Source: Pelagibacteraceae bacterium AG-325-F15
GTDB lineage: Bacteria; Pseudomonadota; Alphaproteobacteria; Pelagibacterales; Pelagibacteraceae
Reading direction: 5' to 3'
DNA length: 40,853 nt
NCBI GenBank assembly: GCA_003282895.1
Contig: QBYI01000003.1
Span: 1 to 40,853, forward strand
Shown here: piece by piece, positions 1 to 10,507 of the stretch
How positions within the stretch are numbered: the stretch's first letter is position 1
Layout of the letters: every line of letters starts with the position of its first letter
Position numbers and translations under genes: made by a program
The notes under the pieces: generated by a model
What the model was told of the DNA's origin: nothing
Database searches by the model: none
What the model saw: the letters and a program-made list of their open reading frames with translations, nothing else

Positions 1-1
1 A

Positions 2-556
2 GCCATGATACTTGGAGATAATTTTTTTTATGGAAATATGCTGTCACCATTAATTATAGAATCCTTTAAAAAAAATAATGGATGTAATATTTATTTATAT
101 CCTAGCAATAAACCTTCCTCATATGGCGTTGTTGAATTCAATAAAAAAAATCAAATAAAAAAAATTGTAGAAAAACCAAAAAAAACAAAATCGAACTTGA
201 TAATTACAGGACTTTATGTTTTTGATAGAAAGGTTTCAGACCTTGCAAAAAAATTGAAACCCTCAAAAAGAAATGAGCTAGAAATAGTTGATTTGATAAA
301 CTTGTATAAAAATAAAAAAAAACTTAAAATTACTAAACTTGGTAGAGGGTCAGCTTGGATGGACGTCGGAAATTTTTCTGATTTACAAAGTGCAAGCAAT
401 TTTATTCAAAATATTGAGCACCGACAAAATTATAAAATTGGTTGTATTGAAGAAATAGCTTTTAATAATAAATGGATTGGTAAAAAACAAATTATAAATC
501 GAATTAAATTTTGTGCGAAGACTGATTATTCGAAATATTTAAAAAATCTAATTTAA
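2..556 (+). CDS. rfbA: Glucose-1-phosphate thymidylyltransferase, 3' part (gene begins upstream of window)
   Basis: Reading frame is open to the left edge; protein has (V)LGDNFFYG, SYGVVEF, IVEKPKKTKSNLIITGLYVFD, ELEIVDLINLY and GRGSAWMDVG motifs typical of RmlA/RfbA. Confidence 0.9.
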   Translation, partial: AMILGDNFFYGNMLSPLIIESFKKNNGCNIYLYPSNKPSSYGVVEFNKKNQIKKIVEKPKKTKSNLIITGLYVFDRKVSDLAKKLKPSKRNELEIVDLINLYKNKKKLKITKLGRGSAWMDVGNFSDLQSASNFIQNIEHRQNYKIGCIEEIAFNNKWIGKKQIINRIKFCAKTDYSKYLKNLI

Positions 557-558
557 AG

Positions 559-1038
559 ATGATAAAGCCAAGTAAGTTTGTTTGTAATCAGTTTAAAGAT
601 AATCGAGGAAATTTAATAGAAATTGTACCAAAAAAGATAAAAAAAAAATTTATTTATAGCATTTTAACAGATTCTAAAAAAAATGTTATTCGTGGAATGC
701 ATTTTAATAAACAAATGGATGAAGAAAAATTAGTTTTTATTTTAGATGGAAAAATTCTCGATGTTACCATCAATCTTAATAAGGGTAAAAATTTTGGCAC
801 AATCTTCTATAATGAATTAAAAAAAGGTGATATTCTATTTATCCCAAAGGGTTTTGCTCATGGATACTGTTGCTTAAATAAAAAGAATTCAATTTTGTAT
901 TTATTAAATAAAAAATATTCTAAAAAAAATAATTGTGGATTTATCTGGAATGATAAAAATTTTAATATTAATTGGAAAATAAAGAGCCCAATTTTGTCTA
1001 ACAAAGACCGCTTTTTAAAAAGGTATAAAGCAAATTGA
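559..1038 (+). CDS. rfbC: dTDP-4-dehydrorhamnose 3,5-epimerase-like protein (RmlC family)
   Basis: 159 aa; FKDNRGNLIEI, VIRGMHFNKQMDEEKLV, IPKGFAHGYCCL, W-containing C-terminus and ILSNKDRF match the RmlC cupin family. Confidence 0.88.
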   Translation: MIKPSKFVCNQFKDNRGNLIEIVPKKIKKKFIYSILTDSKKNVIRGMHFNKQMDEEKLVFILDGKILDVTINLNKGKNFGTIFYNELKKGDILFIPKGFAHGYCCLNKKNSILYLLNKKYSKKNNCGFIWNDKNFNINWKIKSPILSNKDRFLKRYKAN

Positions 1039-1754
1039 AAACAATATTAATCTCAGGTGGTAATGGAAAATTTTCAAATGCTTTAATTAGAATAAATAAA
1101 AGATATAAAATTTTAGCACCAAATAAAAAACAAATGAATATTTTGAGCCAAAATTCAATTTCAAAATTTATTTCTAAACACAAAATTGATTATTTTATTC
1201 ATGCAGCAGCATTTACAACACCAATGGCGAAACACCAGATTGAATTAAAAAAAAGTATATCAACAAATATTATTGGTTCAGCCAACGTTGCTTTATGTTG
1301 TTTAAAAAAACAAATAAAGTTAATTTATATTTCAACAAATTTTGTCTACCCTGGTAAAAAAGGTAATTATACTGAGGATAGCAGTCTATATCCAATTAAC
1401 AAATATGGTTGGTCTAAGCTTGGTGGAGAATGTGCGATGCAAATTTATAAAAATACTTTAATTTTGAGAATTTGTATGAATGATGATAATTTTCCTCATA
1501 AGTCTGCATTTTCAAATTATTTAACTAGTTTCTTAAAAAAAACGGAAGCAGCTCGAATAACTTTAAAACTTCTTGATAAAAAAGGTGTCATAAACATTGG
1601 TGGAAAAAAACAAAGTGCATATAACTTTGCCAAAAATTTAAATTCAAAAGTTAAAAAAATTAAATTAAAAAAAAAAGATAAAATATTACTAGGATTAGAC
1701 ACAAGTATGAGTATTAATAAATTAACTAAAATTTTACATGCAAAAAAAAATTAA
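1035..1754 (+). CDS. NAD(P)-dependent sugar reductase / epimerase, RfbD-like (candidate 4-ketoreductase)
   Basis: 239 aa, TTG start; N-terminal ILISGGNGKF nucleotide-binding motif, IDYFIHAAAFT, YISTNFVYPG and YGWSK (YxxxK) SDR catalytic motif; overlaps rfbC by 4 nt. Confidence 0.8.
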   Translation: MKTILISGGNGKFSNALIRINKRYKILAPNKKQMNILSQNSISKFISKHKIDYFIHAAAFTTPMAKHQIELKKSISTNIIGSANVALCCLKKQIKLIYISTNFVYPGKKGNYTEDSSLYPINKYGWSKLGGECAMQIYKNTLILRICMNDDNFPHKSAFSNYLTSFLKKTEAARITLKLLDKKGVINIGGKKQSAYNFAKNLNSKVKKIKLKKKDKILLGLDTSMSINKLTKILHAKKN

Positions 1755-2922
1755 TTTTATTGATTTAGGTAAACATCCAATTACTAATAATTTTCTAAAT
1801 TTTTCAAATCCGAAAAATGAATTCTTTTACAATTTAAAGTTAATATTTAATTCTGAAACTAAACTTGTTTCTTTAGCAAAATTTGTTTCTCCAAAAAAAA
1901 TGTTTAATGAAAAATATGCGCATAGAGCCTCAGCTTCAAAAACTATGCAGGTAGCTTATACAAAATTAGCAAAATTGATAAAAAAAGAGTACAAGCCTGA
2001 ATCTATCTTAGAAATAGGTAGTAATGATGGTGTGTTCATCAAACATTTTAAAGGTATCAATAATTTAGGAGTCGAGCCATGTAAAAATCTTGCTCTTATT
2101 ACAAAAAAAATGGGAATTAAAACTTATGATGATTTTTGGACTTATAAATTATCAAAAAAAATAATTAAAAAACATAAGCGTTTTGATGTTATTTATTCTG
2201 CAAATACCATAAGTCATATACATAATCTTGATGAAACTTTTAGGGCAATTAATAATTCTCTAAACGATAATGGTGTATTCATCCTTGAAGATCCTTCACT
2301 TTTTGAGGTTATTAAAAATACATCTTACGATCAATTTTATGACGAGCACGCTTACGTTTTTTCGATTACAGCGTTAAAAAATATTACAGAAAAATTAGGT
2401 TTAAAAATATTTAAGATTGAACAATTAGAAACACACGGTGGATCTAATAGAGTTTATTTTAAAAAATTACATAATAATAAAATTAAAATATCTAATATTG
2501 TTTCAAGGCAGTTAAAAAATGAAGAAAAACTAGGTATTAATGATTTAAAGATATATAAAAAATTTGCTAAAAATATTCGAAAATCTAAAAAAAATCTGAT
2601 TAAAATTTTTAAACAAATCAAAAAAAATAATGAATTAATTATTGGTTATGGCGCAACTTACAAATCTAGTACAGTTCTTAATTATTGCAAACTAACAAGT
2701 AAATATATTGACTATTTTTTAGATACAACGCCCACAAAAGTAGGAAAATTTACTCCAGGTACGCACATACCAATTTTAAAATACAATGGTATTCCTGATA
2801 ATGTTAATTTTGCTTTTCTTGGTGCATGGAATTTTAAAAGCGAAATTTTTAAAAAAGAAAAAAAATTTATCAAAAGAGGAGGAAAATTTATTACACACGT
2901 TCCTTATCCTAAATTAATATGA
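1738..2922 (+). CDS. SAM-dependent sugar C-methyltransferase (TylCIII/TcaB9/NovU-like; Methyltransf_13-11-14 architecture)
   Basis: 394 aa; ILEIGSNDGVF SAM motif, QFYDEHAYVFS, THGGSNRVYF, GYGATYKSSTVLNYC, DTTPTKVGKFTPGTHIPI motifs of the C-methyltransferase family. Confidence 0.85.
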   Translation: MQKKINFIDLGKHPITNNFLNFSNPKNEFFYNLKLIFNSETKLVSLAKFVSPKKMFNEKYAHRASASKTMQVAYTKLAKLIKKEYKPESILEIGSNDGVFIKHFKGINNLGVEPCKNLALITKKMGIKTYDDFWTYKLSKKIIKKHKRFDVIYSANTISHIHNLDETFRAINNSLNDNGVFILEDPSLFEVIKNTSYDQFYDEHAYVFSITALKNITEKLGLKIFKIEQLETHGGSNRVYFKKLHNNKIKISNIVSRQLKNEEKLGINDLKIYKKFAKNIRKSKKNLIKIFKQIKKNNELIIGYGATYKSSTVLNYCKLTSKYIDYFLDTTPTKVGKFTPGTHIPILKYNGIPDNVNFAFLGAWNFKSEIFKKEKKFIKRGGKFITHVPYPKLI

Positions 2923-3626
2923 AAATATCCTCTAAAGAAATTAAAAAATTAAGAGCAGAACTTAATTCTAAAAAAAAACCACTGCATACAACAAAAGAAA
3001 TCAAATCATGGTATAGAGAAATTATTAAACAAGCTAATATAAAGATTAAGACTATCCCTTTGAAAAAATGTAATAGTTGGAAAATGAATGCCAATGGTCA
3101 TATTGCTCATTCATCTGGATCATTTTATAAAGTTGAAGGTGTAAGAATATTAAAAAGTTTTAACAGAGAAATAAAAGGGGGATGGGATCAGCCAATGTTC
3201 ACTGAGCCTGGCTTTGATGGAGGAATTTTAGGCTTATTAAAAAAAAAAATTAATAATACACCACATTATTTAATTAATGCTAAATTTGAACCTGGTAATT
3301 ACAATTTTATTCAACTGAGCCCAACCGTACAAGCGACATTTAGTAATATAAAAAAAGCTCACAAAGGAGGAAATGTTAAATTTATAAATTTTTTTAAATT
3401 ACCAAATAAAAATAATTGTAAAATTATATTTAAACAATGGGTTTCCGAAGAAGGTGGCAGACTTAGAAATAAAAGAAATTTAGGAATAGTTCTGGAGCAT
3501 TTAGGAAATAATAAGTTGAATATAGATACAGATTTTAAATGGATTACATTAAAACAAATTAAAGAACTTATTTTAGAGAATGCAATGATCAATCCACATT
3601 TAAGAACATTAGTATCTTTTATATAA
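2919..3626 (+). CDS. NDP-hexose 2,3-dehydratase family protein, single-module (half-length)
   Basis: 235 aa; NANGHIAHSSGSFYKVEGVRI, GWDQPMFTEPGFDGGILGLL, FEPGNYNFIQLSPTVQATFSNIKKAHKGG resemble the EvaA/TylCVI 2,3-dehydratase module; overlaps upstream gene by 4 nt (ATGA). Confidence 0.82.
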   Translation: MKISSKEIKKLRAELNSKKKPLHTTKEIKSWYREIIKQANIKIKTIPLKKCNSWKMNANGHIAHSSGSFYKVEGVRILKSFNREIKGGWDQPMFTEPGFDGGILGLLKKKINNTPHYLINAKFEPGNYNFIQLSPTVQATFSNIKKAHKGGNVKFINFFKLPNKNNCKIIFKQWVSEEGGRLRNKRNLGIVLEHLGNNKLNIDTDFKWITLKQIKELILENAMINPHLRTLVSFI

Positions 3627-4556
3627 ATGTATTTTCTTTCTATATGGTCTCTAAGTACTCATTTTCTAAAAAAAGTTTTACCAAGTATTAAACTCAACAA
3701 GAAGATTAAGATTGTTTCCATCTTAACTAATAAAGATAAAAAAAATTTAAAATTTAAAAATATAAACTTGTATAATGACAAGAGAAAATTTTTTCTAAAT
3801 AAAAATTTTGATTACGTTTATATTTCATCAATAAATTCTGAACATTATGAAAATTGCAAATATGCTTTAGAAAATAAAAAAAATGTTATTTGTGAAAAGC
3901 CAATATGTCTTAAAAAAAGTCAACTTCAAAATTTAAAAAAGATTGCAGATAAAAATAAAAGAATTTTTCATGAAGTAATTCAATACATTCATCATCCTTT
4001 ATTCATTCGATTAAAGAAAATAATAAATAATCAAATAATTGGAAAAATTTTATACGTTGATAGTAATTTTAAAGTACCAATAAATGATAAAAAAAATTTT
4101 AGATTTATAAAAAAATTAGGTGGTGGCGCTTTAAATGATGTTGGTTTTTATCCAATTTCAATAATGTTTACTTTGTTTGACTCAGAAAAAATTAAAATTT
4201 TAAATTCAAATATTTTAAAACAAAATAATTTAGATATAGCAGGTAATGTTAAAACTCAAAATGAAAATAAAATAATTTTTAACTTAAGCTGGGGTCTTAA
4301 AAGTTTATATAAAAATAATATTAGAATTTATGGAGAAACTGGTTCTATAGAAGTTGATTTTATATTTTCAAAACAAGTTTTGCAAAATGGTAAGATAAAT
4401 ATTTTCAAAAATGGAAAAAAAATAATTAAAATCAATAAATCTAATCAAATAAATTCAGCATTTCAAAGTATGCTATCATCAAATAAAAAACAGTTTAATA
4501 AGAATTTTGAGACCAGTATGAAAATACTAAAAATAATAGAAAGTTTAAAAAAATAA
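3627..4556 (+). CDS. Gfo/Idh/MocA family oxidoreductase (candidate NDP-hexose 3-ketoreductase)
   Basis: 309 aa; VYISSINSEHYENCKYALENKKNVICEKPICL and GGGALNDVGFYPIS match the Gfo/Idh/MocA fold; position beside the 2,3-dehydratase suggests the 3-ketoreductase role (TylCII/KijD10-like). Confidence 0.82.
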   Translation: MYFLSIWSLSTHFLKKVLPSIKLNKKIKIVSILTNKDKKNLKFKNINLYNDKRKFFLNKNFDYVYISSINSEHYENCKYALENKKNVICEKPICLKKSQLQNLKKIADKNKRIFHEVIQYIHHPLFIRLKKIINNQIIGKILYVDSNFKVPINDKKNFRFIKKLGGGALNDVGFYPISIMFTLFDSEKIKILNSNILKQNNLDIAGNVKTQNENKIIFNLSWGLKSLYKNNIRIYGETGSIEVDFIFSKQVLQNGKINIFKNGKKIIKINKSNQINSAFQSMLSSNKKQFNKNFETSMKILKIIESLKK

Positions 4557-4561
4557 TATTA

Positions 4562-6370
4562 TTACTTTTCTTTGCTTATCTTAAGCACACCTATAAATGC
4601 TTCTTGAGGTATTTCTACTCTACCAAATTGCTTTGATCTAGCTTTACCTTTTTTTTGTTTTTCTAAAAGTTTTCTTTTTCTGTCAGTAGCACCACCACCA
4701 TGAATTTTTGTTAAAACGTCTTTTTTAAAGCCTTTAATGGTTTCTCTTGCTATAATCTTTCCACCGATTGCTGCCTGAACTGGTATCATAAAATTATGCC
4801 TAGGAATTAAATCTTTAAGTTTTTCACAAACTTCTCTACCTGTTCTTTGAGCAAAATCTTTATGTATCATCATTGCTAATGCATCAACTGGCTCAGCATT
4901 AACTAAGATTCCAAGTTTTACCAGATCTCCTTCCCTATGTTCAATAATTTCATAATCAAAACTAGCATAACCACTTGTCATTGATTTTAATCTATCATTA
5001 AAATCAAATACAACCTCATTAAGAGGTAATTCATAGTTCACTACTGCTCGATTTCCTGAATAGCTTAAATTCGTCTGCACACCTCTTTTGTCCTGACACA
5101 TCTTAATAATTGAACCTAAGTATTGATCGGGCGTTATTATTGTTGCTTTTATCCAAGGTTCTTCAATTGTTTTTATCAATGTTGGGTCTGGTAAACTTGA
5201 TGGATTATGCAAATCAATTACACTCTTATTATTCATGTAAACTTTGTATACAACGCCAGGTGTAGTTGTTAATAAATTAACATCAAATTCTCTTTCTAAT
5301 CTCTCTGTTACAATTTCCAAATGAAGTAATCCTAAAAACCCACATCTAAAACCTAGGCCTAAAGCTGATGACGACTCTGGCTCAAATGAAAAACTTGCAT
5401 CATTTAGTTGTAATTTTGCTAATCCATCTTTTAATTTTTGATATTCAGAGCTATCAACAGGAAATAGTCCACAAAAAACTACTGGTTTGCTTGGTTTAAA
5501 ACCAGGCAAAGCCTCCTTTAAAGGTTTTGCCGCATCACAAATAGTGTCACCAACTTTTGTTTCGGATAAAACCTTTATTCCGGTTGTTATAAATCCTATT
5601 TCACCTGCATTTAATTGATTTATATCTGTAGCTTTAGGTGTAAATACTCCAACTTTTTCAACAATATATTCTTGATTTGTAGACATCATTTTAATTTTCA
5701 TATTTTTTAAAATCTTTCCATCAATTACTCTTACTAAGATAACAACTCCTAAATAAGTGTCATACCAACTATCGACTAGTAAACATTTTAAGTCTCCAGA
5801 ACTATCGCCAATAGGCCCAGGTAAATCGTTTATAATTTTTTCTAAAATATCATTAATACCTTCTCCTGTTTTTCCAGAACAAGGAACAGCTCCTTCAGTA
5901 TCTATGCCTATTACTTCTTCAATCTGTGTTTTTGTTTTTTCTAAATCTGAGGCAGGTAAATCAACCTTATTAAGCACTGGTACAATCTCATGATTTATAT
6001 CTAATGCCTGATACACATTCGCAAGTGTTTGTGCCTCTACACCTTGGGTGCTATCCACAATTAAAATTGAACCCTCGCATGCATATAGAGATCTGCTTAC
6101 CTCATAACTAAAATCAACATGACCGGGTGTATCAATAATATTTAAAATATAATTTTTGCCGTCTTTTGCTTTATAATTAAGTTTTACAGTTTGTGCTTTG
6201 ATGGTAATCCCTCTCTCACGCTCAATATCCATTGAGTCCAGCACCTGTGCCTTCATTTCTCTTTCAGTAAGTCCGCCACAGCTATGAATTATTCTATCTG
6301 CTATCGTAGATTTACCATGATCAATATGCGCAATTATTGCAAAATTTCTTATATTATCAATGTTTGCCAT
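4562..6370 (-). CDS. lepA: Elongation factor 4 (LepA) GTPase
   Basis: 602 aa; [56 protein letters not shown]-terminal [35 protein letters not shown]. Confidence 0.98.
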   Translation of the reverse strand: MANIDNIRNFAIIAHIDHGKSTIADRIIHSCGGLTEREMKAQVLDSMDIERERGITIKAQTVKLNYKAKDGKNYILNIIDTPGHVDFSYEVSRSLYACEGSILIVDSTQGVEAQTLANVYQALDINHEIVPVLNKVDLPASDLEKTKTQIEEVIGIDTEGAVPCSGKTGEGINDILEKIINDLPGPIGDSSGDLKCLLVDSWYDTYLGVVILVRVIDGKILKNMKIKMMSTNQEYIVEKVGVFTPKATDINQLNAGEIGFITTGIKVLSETKVGDTICDAAKPLKEALPGFKPSKPVVFCGLFPVDSSEYQKLKDGLAKLQLNDASFSFEPESSSALGLGFRCGFLGLLHLEIVTERLEREFDVNLLTTTPGVVYKVYMNNKSVIDLHNPSSLPDPTLIKTIEEPWIKATIITPDQYLGSIIKMCQDKRGVQTNLSYSGNRAVVNYELPLNEVVFDFNDRLKSMTSGYASFDYEIIEHREGDLVKLGILVNAEPVDALAMMIHKDFAQRTGREVCEKLKDLIPRHNFMIPVQAAIGGKIIARETIKGFKKDVLTKIHGGGATDRKRKLLEKQKKGKARSKQFGRVEIPQEAFIGVLKISKEK

Positions 6371-6372
6371 TA

Positions 6373-8781
6373 CTATGATCTTATCTTAGCGTCTAATTTA
6401 GACTCTACGGCAGTGATGATTGTTTGGTTTATTTTATTCAAATCATCTTCATTTAGCGTCTTTTCAGATGACTGAATAGTTACATTTAGTGCGATAGATT
6501 TTTTGTCTTCTGGAATATTTTTTCCCTCATATACATCAAATACTTTAACAGATTGAATTAAATTTTTATCAACGTTTGATATTATTTCAATTAACTCTTG
6601 TACTTGAAAATTTTTGTCTAAAATAAATGCAAAATCTCTTTCTGATTTTTGATAGTCAGAAAATTTATGTTTAGTCTTTTGATCTTTAAGAGATTTTTTT
6701 GGTTGTTTAATATTATCTAAAAAAATTTCAAATCCTGCCAAGGCTTCAATCTTTATATCTAATTTTTTTAAAACATTAGGGTGGATATCTCCAAAATAAG
6801 CCACTACTTTTTCTTTACCTTTGTTTAAAAAAACTCGTCCAGATTTTCCTGGATGATAATAGCTAGGTGTTTCTATATCAAAATATAAATTTTCCTTGTC
6901 ATATCCTGCTTCTACCAAGCTTTTAATCACATCGCTTTTAACATCAAATACATCAACTAATCTCTCTTTTTCTAGCCAACTTTGTCTAAAAATCTTTCCA
7001 GATTTTAATCCGCCCACAACTGTTAGTTGCTCACCTGGTTTTTTTCCTAGAAATGTAGGTCCTATTTCAAATATTGATAAATCTTTAAATCCTCTATCTA
7101 AATTTTTATTTAAATGAATTATTAAATTTGAAAATATTGAGCTTCTTAAAACATCTAAATCTGAACTTATTGGATTTACAATTTTAATTTCCTTATTTTT
7201 TTCAATAAATAATTGATTAATTTTACTATCAGTAAAAGACCAAGTTATTGCCTCTAAATAACCTTTTGAAGCAATAGCTCTTTGTAAAAAATGAAATAAT
7301 TTTTGTTTTTTGTTTAGGGTTTCTTTTTGTCGAATTTTTTGAGGTTCTATTAATTCAATATGTTCATAACCTTTAATCCTTATTAATTCTTCAACTACAT
7401 CTGCTTCTAGAGAAATATCTGGCCTCCAAGTTGGAATCTTTAGTTGTAAGTTCTTTTTATTTTCTTCAATAACAAATCCTAAATCATTCAAAATCTTCAT
7501 CATTTCATTTTTTTCAATTTTTATTCCCGTAATCTTTTCAAACATAGAAGGATTAAATTCTAAAGATTTATTTTCATATTTTTCAATATTTTGAATATCA
7601 AATTCACTTACTTTTCCTCCACAAATTTCTTGAATTAAATTAGATGCTTTTTTTAATCCTTGCTCGATTGATAGTGGATCAATACCTCTTTCAAATCTAA
7701 ATTTTGCATCAGTATCTATATTTAAAATTTTTGATGATTTTCTAATTGATCTAGGTAAAAAATAAGCTGACTCTATTAATACATTTTTTGTATCATATTC
7801 AGTTCCAGATCTAGTGCCTCCAATTATTCCACCTAAACCTAGTACACCTGAGGCATCTGAAATTACACACATTCCATCATCAAGTTTATATTCTTTATTA
7901 TCTAACGCTGTAAAAGTCTCATTTTTTTTTGAATTTCTAACTATTATTCCTTTGTCAATTTTATCAACATCATAAGCATGAAGAGGTCTATTTAAATCAA
8001 ACATTACATAGTTGGTAATATCAACAATAGCAGAAATTGGCTTTTGCCCTATCGAAATTATTTTTTCTTTTAGCCAATCTGGACTTTCAATATTTTTTAC
8101 TCCTGTAATTAAACAGCTTCCAAATATTGTGCACGCTTGATTATCTTCATTTTCAATTTTTACACTAACTTTTTGTTTTCCATCTTTTTTTAATTCATTT
8201 TCTTTAAAATCTTTTAATTTACCTGAGCCTGCAGCAGCCAAATCTCTGGCAATTCCTCTAACACCTAAACAGTCTGCTCTATTTGGTGTAATAGATATAT
8301 CAATTACGTTTGAATTTTTTTTTGGAAAATAATTATCTCCAATCTTATTTTTAAAATCATGTGATGAAAGCTCAGTAATACCATCACTTTCATCTGATAA
8401 ATTTAATTCAGACTCTGAACATAACATCCCATAAGAGCTAACTCCTCTAATTTTACTGACGACTAATTTCATTTGATTTTTAGGAATTACTGAACCTGGT
8501 GGGGCATAGATTGTAAACAAACCTTCTTTCGCATTTGGAGCACCACAAACAACTTTGACAGGATTTTCTTTACCTATATCCACATCACAAACTCTAAGCT
8601 TGTCAGCGTTTGGATGCTTTTCTGCTTTTAAAATTTTTGCAACAATAAAGTCGTCTAGTTCACCACCTTGTTTTTCAACACTTTCAACTTCTAAACCAAC
8701 ATCTGTAAGTTTTTCTATTATCTGATTTTCATCTAATTTCGTATCTAGATGTTCTTTTAACCAGTCAGATGTAATTTTCAT
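6373..8781 (-). CDS. pheT: Phenylalanyl-tRNA synthetase beta subunit
   Basis: 802 aa; [43 protein letters not shown]-terminal anticodon-binding domain [13 protein letters not shown]. Confidence 0.97.
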   Translation of the reverse strand: MKITSDWLKEHLDTKLDENQIIEKLTDVGLEVESVEKQGGELDDFIVAKILKAEKHPNADKLRVCDVDIGKENPVKVVCGAPNAKEGLFTIYAPPGSVIPKNQMKLVVSKIRGVSSYGMLCSESELNLSDESDGITELSSHDFKNKIGDNYFPKKNSNVIDISITPNRADCLGVRGIARDLAAAGSGKLKDFKENELKKDGKQKVSVKIENEDNQACTIFGSCLITGVKNIESPDWLKEKIISIGQKPISAIVDITNYVMFDLNRPLHAYDVDKIDKGIIVRNSKKNETFTALDNKEYKLDDGMCVISDASGVLGLGGIIGGTRSGTEYDTKNVLIESAYFLPRSIRKSSKILNIDTDAKFRFERGIDPLSIEQGLKKASNLIQEICGGKVSEFDIQNIEKYENKSLEFNPSMFEKITGIKIEKNEMMKILNDLGFVIEENKKNLQLKIPTWRPDISLEADVVEELIRIKGYEHIELIEPQKIRQKETLNKKQKLFHFLQRAIASKGYLEAITWSFTDSKINQLFIEKNKEIKIVNPISSDLDVLRSSIFSNLIIHLNKNLDRGFKDLSIFEIGPTFLGKKPGEQLTVVGGLKSGKIFRQSWLEKERLVDVFDVKSDVIKSLVEAGYDKENLYFDIETPSYYHPGKSGRVFLNKGKEKVVAYFGDIHPNVLKKLDIKIEALAGFEIFLDNIKQPKKSLKDQKTKHKFSDYQKSERDFAFILDKNFQVQELIEIISNVDKNLIQSVKVFDVYEGKNIPEDKKSIALNVTIQSSEKTLNEDDLNKINQTIITAVESKLDAKIRS

Positions 8782-9845
8782 CTACTTAAACCTCTATAAC
8801 TTGAAGGTACATCAATTGGATCAAATCCAAATTGATTTAACCATCTGTAATCACAATCAAAGAATGCTCTTAAGTCATTGATTCCATACTTAAGCATTGC
8901 CAATCTATCTATTCCAATTCCAAAAGCATATCCTTGAAATTCACCTGGATCCACATTAACATTTTTAAGGACATTCGGATGAACCATTCCACAGCCTAAA
9001 ATTTCAAGCCATTTGTCTCCCTCACCAATTATAATTTTCCCATCTTTAATTTCATAACCTATATCTACTTCAGCAGAAGGTTCCGTAAATGGAAAATGGC
9101 TTGGTCTAAATCTCATTTTTATCTTATCAACTTCGAAAAATTCTTTAATAAAATAATTTAAACAGCCTTTTAAGTGACCCATATTAATATCTTTATCAAT
9201 ATGTAAGCCTTCTACTTGATGGAACATTGGTGCATGTGTTTGATCACTATCAGATCTATAAGTCCTTCCAGGTGCAATAATCTTAAAAGGTGGTTTATCA
9301 TTTAACATGGTTCGAATTTGAACAGGAGAAGTATGTGTTCTTAAGAGTAATTCTTTTTTTTCATCTAGATAAAAAGTGTCATGCATATCTCTGGCTGGAT
9401 GATTATCTGGAGTATTTAAAGCTGTGAAATTATTATATTCATTTTCAACATCAGGACCTTCCTCAACACTAAAACCAATTTCAGAGAAGATAGAGGAAAT
9501 TTCATCAATTACCTGAGATACTGGATGTATTTTACCCTCTGCAAATGGTCTCGCAGGTAATGTAATATCTACTTTTTCTTTTTCTAGTTTTTGATTTATT
9601 TCTTTAATTTCAATTTCTTTTATTTTTGAAACAATTAAATTTTGTAATTCGTCTTTTGCTTCATTTAGTTCTGAAGCAAATTTTTTTCTTTCATCCTCTG
9701 GAATTTTACCAAGTTCTTTAAATTGAGAACTTACTAATCCATTTTTACCAAATAAAACTGTTTTAATTTCATTAATTTTATTTACATCCAAGTCTTCACT
9801 TAGCTTTAGAAGATATTCGTCTTTAATTTTTTTAATATCTGACAT
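8778..9845 (-). CDS. pheS: Phenylalanyl-tRNA synthetase alpha subunit
   Basis: 355 aa; [68 protein letters not shown]; 4-nt overlap with pheT. Confidence 0.98.
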   Translation of the reverse strand: MSDIKKIKDEYLLKLSEDLDVNKINEIKTVLFGKNGLVSSQFKELGKIPEDERKKFASELNEAKDELQNLIVSKIKEIEIKEINQKLEKEKVDITLPARPFAEGKIHPVSQVIDEISSIFSEIGFSVEEGPDVENEYNNFTALNTPDNHPARDMHDTFYLDEKKELLLRTHTSPVQIRTMLNDKPPFKIIAPGRTYRSDSDQTHAPMFHQVEGLHIDKDINMGHLKGCLNYFIKEFFEVDKIKMRFRPSHFPFTEPSAEVDIGYEIKDGKIIIGEGDKWLEILGCGMVHPNVLKNVNVDPGEFQGYAFGIGIDRLAMLKYGINDLRAFFDCDYRWLNQFGFDPIDVPSSYRGLSR

Positions 9846-9888
9846 TTTAAGAGATTATTTCTTCACCGGCGAAAAACAATAGTGAAGA

Positions 9889-10245
9889 TTAATTTAGAGC
9901 AGATTGAGCTTTTTGAACAATAGTTTTAAAGGCTTCTGGGCTATCGTAAGCTATTTCTGCTAATATTTTTCTATCGATAGTTACTCCACATTTACTAAGT
10001 CCATTAATAAACTTTGAATAAGTTAATCCCTCAGCTCTTACTCCAGCATTAATTCGTTGGATCCATAATGCTTTAAAATCTCTTTTTTTATTTCTTCTAT
10101 CTCGATAAGCATATTGCATAGCCTTTTCCATAGCTTGTTTTGCAACTCTAATGGTATTCTTTCTTCTGCCCCACTGGCCTTTAACTGCCTTTAAAACTTT
10201 TTTATGTTTAGCTTTACTTGTGACACCTCTTTTAACTCTTGCCAT
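9889..10245 (-). CDS. rplT: 50S ribosomal protein L20
   Basis: 118 aa; [38 protein letters not shown]...[21 protein letters not shown]. Confidence 0.98.
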   Translation of the reverse strand: MARVKRGVTSKAKHKKVLKAVKGQWGRRKNTIRVAKQAMEKAMQYAYRDRRNKKRDFKALWIQRINAGVRAEGLTYSKFINGLSKCGVTIDRKILAEIAYDSPEAFKTIVQKAQSALN

Positions 10246-10247
10246 TA

Positions 10248-10454
10248 TTAACCTCTTAAACTGTAAGGCATATACGATTTAACAATTTTTCCATCTTGTT
10301 TTGACATCGTTGTTGTGCCTCTTAATTTTCTAATTTGAGAATTTGTTCTTTTAATCATACCATGTCTTTTACCAGCTTGGGCCGTCATGACTTTGCCTTT
10401 TGCAGATATTTTAAATCTTTTTTTTGCTGAGCTTTTTGTTTTTAATTTTGGCAT
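10248..10454 (-). CDS. rpmI: 50S ribosomal protein L35
   Basis: 68 aa; [22 protein letters not shown]...[19 protein letters not shown]. Confidence 0.97.
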   Translation of the reverse strand: MPKLKTKSSAKKRFKISAKGKVMTAQAGKRHGMIKRTNSQIRKLRGTTTMSKQDGKIVKSYMPYSLRG

Positions 10455-10507
10455 AATTCTGCGGTGTTATACAAAGATTGATATAAATTTACAACCTATA
10501 TTAAGGC

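Noticed and set aside
1-4556. Numerous poly-A/poly-T runs as possible repeats or slippage sites
   Set aside because: Expected from very AT-rich, Lys/Asn/Ile-rich coding sequence; only the aceE run coincides with a frame break.
5757-5993. 78-aa + strand ORF inside lepA
   Set aside because: Antisense to highly conserved LepA GTPase coding sequence; no independent support.
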